A stretch of 26,156 nucleotides of DNA. Origin: an uncultured Collinsella sp. (GTDB lineage: Bacteria > Actinomycetota > Coriobacteriia > Coriobacteriales > Coriobacteriaceae). Shown one piece after another: positions 23,169 through 26,156 of the stretch (its first letter is position 1; every line of letters begins with the position of its first letter). The position numbers and the translations under genes were made by a program. Location: NCBI GenBank assembly GCA_900766165.1, contig CAAFUK010000104.1, positions 1 to 26,156 of the forward strand, given 5' to 3'. The notes below the pieces were generated by a model, which was given only the letters and a program-made list of their open reading frames with translations, ran no database searches and had not been told where the DNA came from.

Positions 23169-23221
23169 TTTAACAACTTTAACAAAGTTTAGCAACTTTA
23201 GCAGAGTTTAACAGTTTTAGC
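23169..23221. repeat. Six-unit phased direct repeat (TTTARC) upstream of the AAA ATPase
   Basis: The hexamer TTTAAC or TTTAGC starts at 23169, 23178, 23188, 23197, 23207 and 23216, with spacing of 9, 10, 9, 10 and 9 bases. This equals three 19-base units of two half-sites each. The array ends 20 bases upstream of the ATG and abuts the ribosome site. It is A/T-rich in an otherwise GC-rich region. Confidence 0.75.
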
Positions 23222-23311
23222 AGGCTCGGCGGCTTTATGCCTTACCAATCCTGCCGGGTCCTCCCGCCCGCGCCGATACAAATAGCGCGGTGCGGCCCCT
23301 CTATATCGCCC

Positions 23312-25753
23312 CTACCCCAGCGAGCGGTTGAGGGAGCCGAGCTCGTCGTTACCCATGGTGCGCCACATTTGGAAGATGCAACCGCGTGCAAGGAAAAAGA
23401 AGCCGTTGTCGACCAGTTGCACGGCGGCATCCGCCAGCTGATTCGTCACGGCGGACACTGGCGGCAGCTCAAGTCCAGCCGTGCGGATGGTCTCGACCGC
23501 TTCCTCGAACGTCGGCGGCTCGCTGACGCCCATCTCGTTCATGAGGCCCTGCATTTCTTCCAGCGCGCTGCTGCCCGATTCCTCACCGCGCGGCACTAGA
23601 CGGTAACAAGCCAGCGCCAGGTCGAGCTGATCGCAATTCCAATAGGCAAACGCCAAGCGGTAGAACAGGTAGCCAATTGCAGAACGATCGCTGGCAATAC
23701 GTAGGCCGTGGCGCGCCACCTCGATAATCTCGTCAAAGCGCTCCAGACGCGCAAGCACGTTGATGAGCGCAAAGTGCGATTGCATGGACGAGCGCGCCAG
23801 ATCGTAAAGATGGCGCACCTCGGGCAGTGCTCGTTCAAAGTCCTCTTGCTCGGCGTAAAAGCTGCAAATCTCGTGCTGGGCAAAGTACAGCGCATCGGGC
23901 GCACGAAGGATCCGCACAGAGTCGTCTTCTTCCAACACCGGTAGCACCATGCGCACCAGCTGGTTATCGCAAAACTGCGTTTGAACCGGACCTGTCGCCA
24001 AAAGCTCGGCGACGGCGCACTTAGCCTCCAACTCCTCGACAAGACGGGAAAAGCCTTCAAAAGCACCTGTACGGTCGACTTTTGCCTGCCCGCGCAATTC
24101 AACAACACGGGCCACGTATGGGTCGTCGTCCTCTTCCATGACCTCTAGCTCATCAGCCGTATCGGCAAGCAGAAGGTCGCGCAACGCCGGCGGCAGCGAA
24201 CGGTGGTCGTCACGCGGACGAGCGTGAACCTCAGCGGGCTCAATCGCATCCGGCGCGTCCGACTCATATGCCTCAAGCATGCGCTTGCACGGCATATCGT
24301 CCATATCCACGCTCTCAAGATCCTTGGCGACAGGCACGCAATTGGCCAGATAGGCCGCACGCCCAAAGGAATATGTTGCAATAATGCGCTCGCCCTGCTC
24401 GCCGTCGGGAGCCGCAATCTGAACGTAGCAGCGCGCAATGCAAGCGCCTGCGGCAAAACACGCCGCCGCCAGCGTGAGTGCCACGCGCGCGTCGTGCTCC
24501 GCAGCCCAAATCGCACGCACGCCCTCGTCCAACTCGCGCCAGACGTCATCCTGGGCATCGTATTCACGTTGCGGCATGGCATCCACGACAGAACGCCCAA
24601 ACCGAACGAGCATAATCCCCTCGGCAACGTTTGCCCGATAGGTATAGTCGAGCCGTGTGACCACGTTGAGCGCCTCGACAATACGCGCGAAGCGGGTGCG
24701 CACGTCCCACTCTCCGCCCGGCTGGCACGCGACCGTGCCAGGTTTTGCCCACGGGTTGTCGTTCGACAGTGTTTCGAGCAGACGCGGAACGTCGTTGGTC
24801 GTCTTGGCGATATGCCACAAATCAAAAAGCGCGCAGCCCTCCAGACTCGGAGACGAGGCCGCGGGGCCTAATCCGGCCCCGATACGCTCGAGGATGCCGG
24901 AGAGGCGGTTGAGACGGCACTCGATAGCAAGCAGCGCGTCAATCTCGTCCTGGTCCAGCAGGCTGCGATCAAAATTGAGATAGAAAAGCTTTGAGCGATC
25001 GATACGCGCTAGGCTCATTTCGGTCTTTGCCGCGATGGTGCGCAGGTGCGGCAGGTTGACCTCGCCCATCAAGGCCGCGGCATAGCGCTCGATACCACTC
25101 GGATCATCTGTGTGGTCGATGCGATAAAGCAACGTCTCGATGGCATCGGGAAGCGGCGTGGAATCAAAGCCCAGAAGCACCTCAACCGGCTCGGAGAGTT
25201 TTACAAGCTTTATTTTGTCGACGGCATTTTTCATTCCTTCGTCGAGCCTGTCAGCGTCTGGCGTATTTGCGGCAACATTTTCGGAATCGGCAAATATCAC
25301 GTAGCGTAAAAACATCGAGGCCATAAACTCGCCGTAGCGAAGGCTGCGAGTCGAATTCCACGTCTCGTGATCGGATTGTTCGCGCATGGTACCTTCGGGA
25401 GAGCCGTTGACTCGTGCTTGGGGACGCATGGTACCGTCGCTGTCCCTCACTGTAATCTCGCCAATGCTGGGGTTGGACTCGTCAAGGACCAGCTGCAAGT
25501 CGGGCTCATCGGGCAATGACGCCTCGCTAACGGGACGGTCCACCTTGTACACCTCACCCGAAACGCTCACGTATCCCAAGAGCGATATGTGGCTTTTGCC
25601 GACGAATTCGACGACATAGCATGACTCTTTAGGGTCCTCGCCAAAGACTTTCCAGACAACACCATACGAGCGTCCCGCAGGCTGCTCCGGCATCGATGGA
25701 AAACGTTTTTTGGGGTCGAGAAACCTGAGCTTGTATGTCGGACGCTCTGCCAC
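23312..25753 (-). CDS. Large TPR-containing protein of unknown function
   Basis: An 813-residue, acidic, mostly cytoplasmic protein with no signal peptide; the only notably hydrophobic stretch is Ala/Cys-rich (ALTLAAACFAAGACIARCYV). The first 150 residues look beta-rich (SYGVVWKVFGEDPKESCYVVEF). The C-terminal part (about 620-740) shows helical-hairpin repeats of TPR type: CSFYAEQEDFERALPEVRHL, LINVLARLERFDEIIEVARH and LFYRLAFAYWNCDQLDLALA. No catalytic motif is recognised. The GTG at 25753 has AGGGTG about 8 bases upstream. It lies downstream of a tRNA locus and upstream of the AAA ATPase on the same strand, but 162 bases separate them. It may be a lineage-restricted protein. Confidence 0.82.
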   Translation of the reverse strand: MAERPTYKLRFLDPKKRFPSMPEQPAGRSYGVVWKVFGEDPKESCYVVEFVGKSHISLLGYVSVSGEVYKVDRPVSEASLPDEPDLQLVLDESNPSIGEITVRDSDGTMRPQARVNGSPEGTMREQSDHETWNSTRSLRYGEFMASMFLRYVIFADSENVAANTPDADRLDEGMKNAVDKIKLVKLSEPVEVLLGFDSTPLPDAIETLLYRIDHTDDPSGIERYAAALMGEVNLPHLRTIAAKTEMSLARIDRSKLFYLNFDRSLLDQDEIDALLAIECRLNRLSGILERIGAGLGPAASSPSLEGCALFDLWHIAKTTNDVPRLLETLSNDNPWAKPGTVACQPGGEWDVRTRFARIVEALNVVTRLDYTYRANVAEGIMLVRFGRSVVDAMPQREYDAQDDVWRELDEGVRAIWAAEHDARVALTLAAACFAAGACIARCYVQIAAPDGEQGERIIATYSFGRAAYLANCVPVAKDLESVDMDDMPCKRMLEAYESDAPDAIEPAEVHARPRDDHRSLPPALRDLLLADTADELEVMEEDDDPYVARVVELRGQAKVDRTGAFEGFSRLVEELEAKCAVAELLATGPVQTQFCDNQLVRMVLPVLEEDDSVRILRAPDALYFAQHEICSFYAEQEDFERALPEVRHLYDLARSSMQSHFALINVLARLERFDEIIEVARHGLRIASDRSAIGYLFYRLAFAYWNCDQLDLALACYRLVPRGEESGSSALEEMQGLMNEMGVSEPPTFEEAVETIRTAGLELPPVSAVTNQLADAAVQLVDNGFFFLARGCIFQMWRTMGNDELGSLNRSLG

Positions 25754-25900
25754 GAAATATCACCCTGATCGGTCGTTTGAAGAAAGAGCGCGCCGCGGAT
25801 TCACCGAGGCGCTTACTCGAAATCTTACACGAGTCGATAAGAAATCGTCCGCTTTACGCCCGCGCCTCGACCGAAGTTCGAATCAATGCGGTGCTTACGT

Positions 25901-25928
25901 AAAAGAAAAGCCCCCGTTGCCGGGAGCT
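25901..25928 (-). terminator. Terminator within left repeat copy
   Basis: On the minus strand AGCTCCCG-GCAA-CGGGGGCT (25928-25909) with one G-U pair is followed by TTTTCTTTT. It duplicates the tRNA terminator 190 bases to the right. Confidence 0.85.
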
Positions 25929-25939
25929 TTAATCTCAAA

Positions 25940-25959
25940 TGGTGCGGCGTATAGGATTC
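25940..25959 (-). pseudogene. tRNA 3'-end remnant
   Basis: The 20 bases are identical to the 3' end of the tRNA at the right edge: CCA, discriminator A, acceptor strand ACGCCGC, T-stem strand CCTAT and part of the T-loop. The rest of the tRNA is missing and is replaced by hairpin-rich sequence. It cannot give a functional tRNA. Confidence 0.8.
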
Positions 25960-26041
25960 CGCGCATCCGCTGCGCGGACCCGCCCCGGCTTCGCCCGCCT
26001 GCCGGCGCGCTCGCCCGCGGGCTAAAAACGCTCCGCGTTTT
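25960..26041. repeat. Hairpin-rich 82-bp spacer between the direct repeats
   Basis: This GC-rich segment packs several palindromes: TCCGCGCA/TGCGCGGA (25958-25965 with 25971-25978), GCCCGCGGGC (about 26013-26022) and AAAACGC/GCGTTTT (26025-26031 with 26035-26041). It has no coding potential. It resembles REP/BIME-type extragenic elements and interrupts the duplicated tRNA 3' end exactly. Confidence 0.55.
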
Positions 26042-26149
26042 CTTTACGCCCGCGCCTCGACCGAGGTTCGAATCAATGCGGTGTTTACGTAAAAGAAAAG
26101 CCCCCGTTGCCGGGAGCTTTAATCTCAAATGGTGCGGCGTATAGGATTC
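26042..26149. repeat. Direct repeat, right copy (at the intact tRNA locus)
   Basis: This is the partner of 25852-25959, offset by 190 bases, with 106 of 108 identical positions. Here the sequence continues into an apparently normal tRNA T-arm, so this is probably the original and the left copy the duplicate. Confidence 0.9.
26091..26118 (-). terminator. Terminator of the tRNA at the right edge
   Basis: The same 8-bp stem with GCAA loop and TTTTCTTTT tail as at 25901-25928, starting about 11 bases after the tRNA CCA end. Confidence 0.85.
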
Positions 26150-26156
26150 GAACCTA
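26130..26156 (-). tRNA. Partial tRNA, 3' end only (isotype not determinable)
   Basis: On the minus strand the window edge enters a tRNA at its T-arm: T-stem TAGG (one base beyond the window), loop TTCGAAT, T-stem CCTAT, acceptor strand ACGCCGC, discriminator A and encoded CCA at 26130-26132. The 5' acceptor strand should read GCGGCGT. The anticodon lies outside the window. Confidence 0.8.

Larger units (their letters stand above)
25852..25959. repeat. Direct repeat, left copy (tRNA 3' end plus terminator)
   Basis: This 108-base segment matches 26042-26149 at 106 positions without gaps; the differences are at 25875 and 25894. It carries the terminator, then the last 20 bases of a tRNA gene (minus strand), after which similarity stops abruptly. 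It is a displaced copy of the 3' end of the tRNA locus at the right edge. Confidence 0.9.

Noticed and set aside
23169..23221. Array considered as CRISPR
   Set aside because: Units are only 6-10 bases with no spacers of CRISPR length and no cas genes nearby.
25710..26144. Plus-strand frame spanning the direct repeats
   Set aside because: It runs through terminators, a tRNA remnant and a partial tRNA; the repeated peptide simply reflects the DNA duplication.

Overview
The window reads as chromosomal DNA of a high-GC Gram-positive bacterium. Gene content suggests a Coriobacteriia-type gut actinobacterium, most like Collinsella; this rests on protein recognition, not a search. Almost all genes are on the minus strand, so the window mostly runs 'backwards'. 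The one clear plus-strand gene is a D-Ala-D-Ala carboxypeptidase.

Layout from left to right. 1-500: two large inverted repeats beside a decayed MFS transporter. 541-2936: an M20 metallo-amidohydrolase and an EamA/DMT-type exporter, separated by a terminator. 2937-3269: a gene-free, strongly structured intergenic region. 3270-8240: two adjacent YhgE/Pip-type membrane proteins (stop and start codons abut) behind a promoter with a palindromic operator candidate. 8241-8552: that promoter plus a dispersed repeat and a long hairpin that probably terminates htpG. 8553-10577: htpG, with a terminator-like hairpin in its leader. 10780-13384: a Wzz-like adaptor, a tyrosine autokinase and a PHP-type phosphatase (CpsC-CpsD-CpsB order), then a GNAT acetyltransferase. 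13580-16676: pstB followed by a PhoB/PhoR-like two-component pair. 16780-18740: a VanR/VanS-like two-component pair, divergent from the secreted carboxypeptidase at 18938-20278. 20439-23149: a TM2-domain protein, tRNA-Ser(GCU) with its own promoter and terminator, and an AAA ATPase preceded by a phased repeat array. 23312-25753: a large TPR-containing protein of unknown function. 25754-26156: two 108-bp direct repeats, each carrying the 3' end of a tRNA gene plus its terminator; the right-hand copy belongs to a tRNA cut by the window edge.

Much of the window concerns the cell envelope: polysaccharide chain-length and tyrosine-phosphorylation control, phosphate sensing, a Van-type sensor next to a peptidoglycan carboxypeptidase, and the YhgE/Pip pair. 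There is no CRISPR array, intact insertion sequence or prophage. The most unusual signals are in non-coding DNA: the six-unit 9.5-bp-period array before the AAA ATPase, the inverted repeat between the VanR-like and carboxypeptidase genes, the twin TATCGATA palindromes before pstB, the layered hairpin at 3131-3229, and the duplicated tRNA 3' end.
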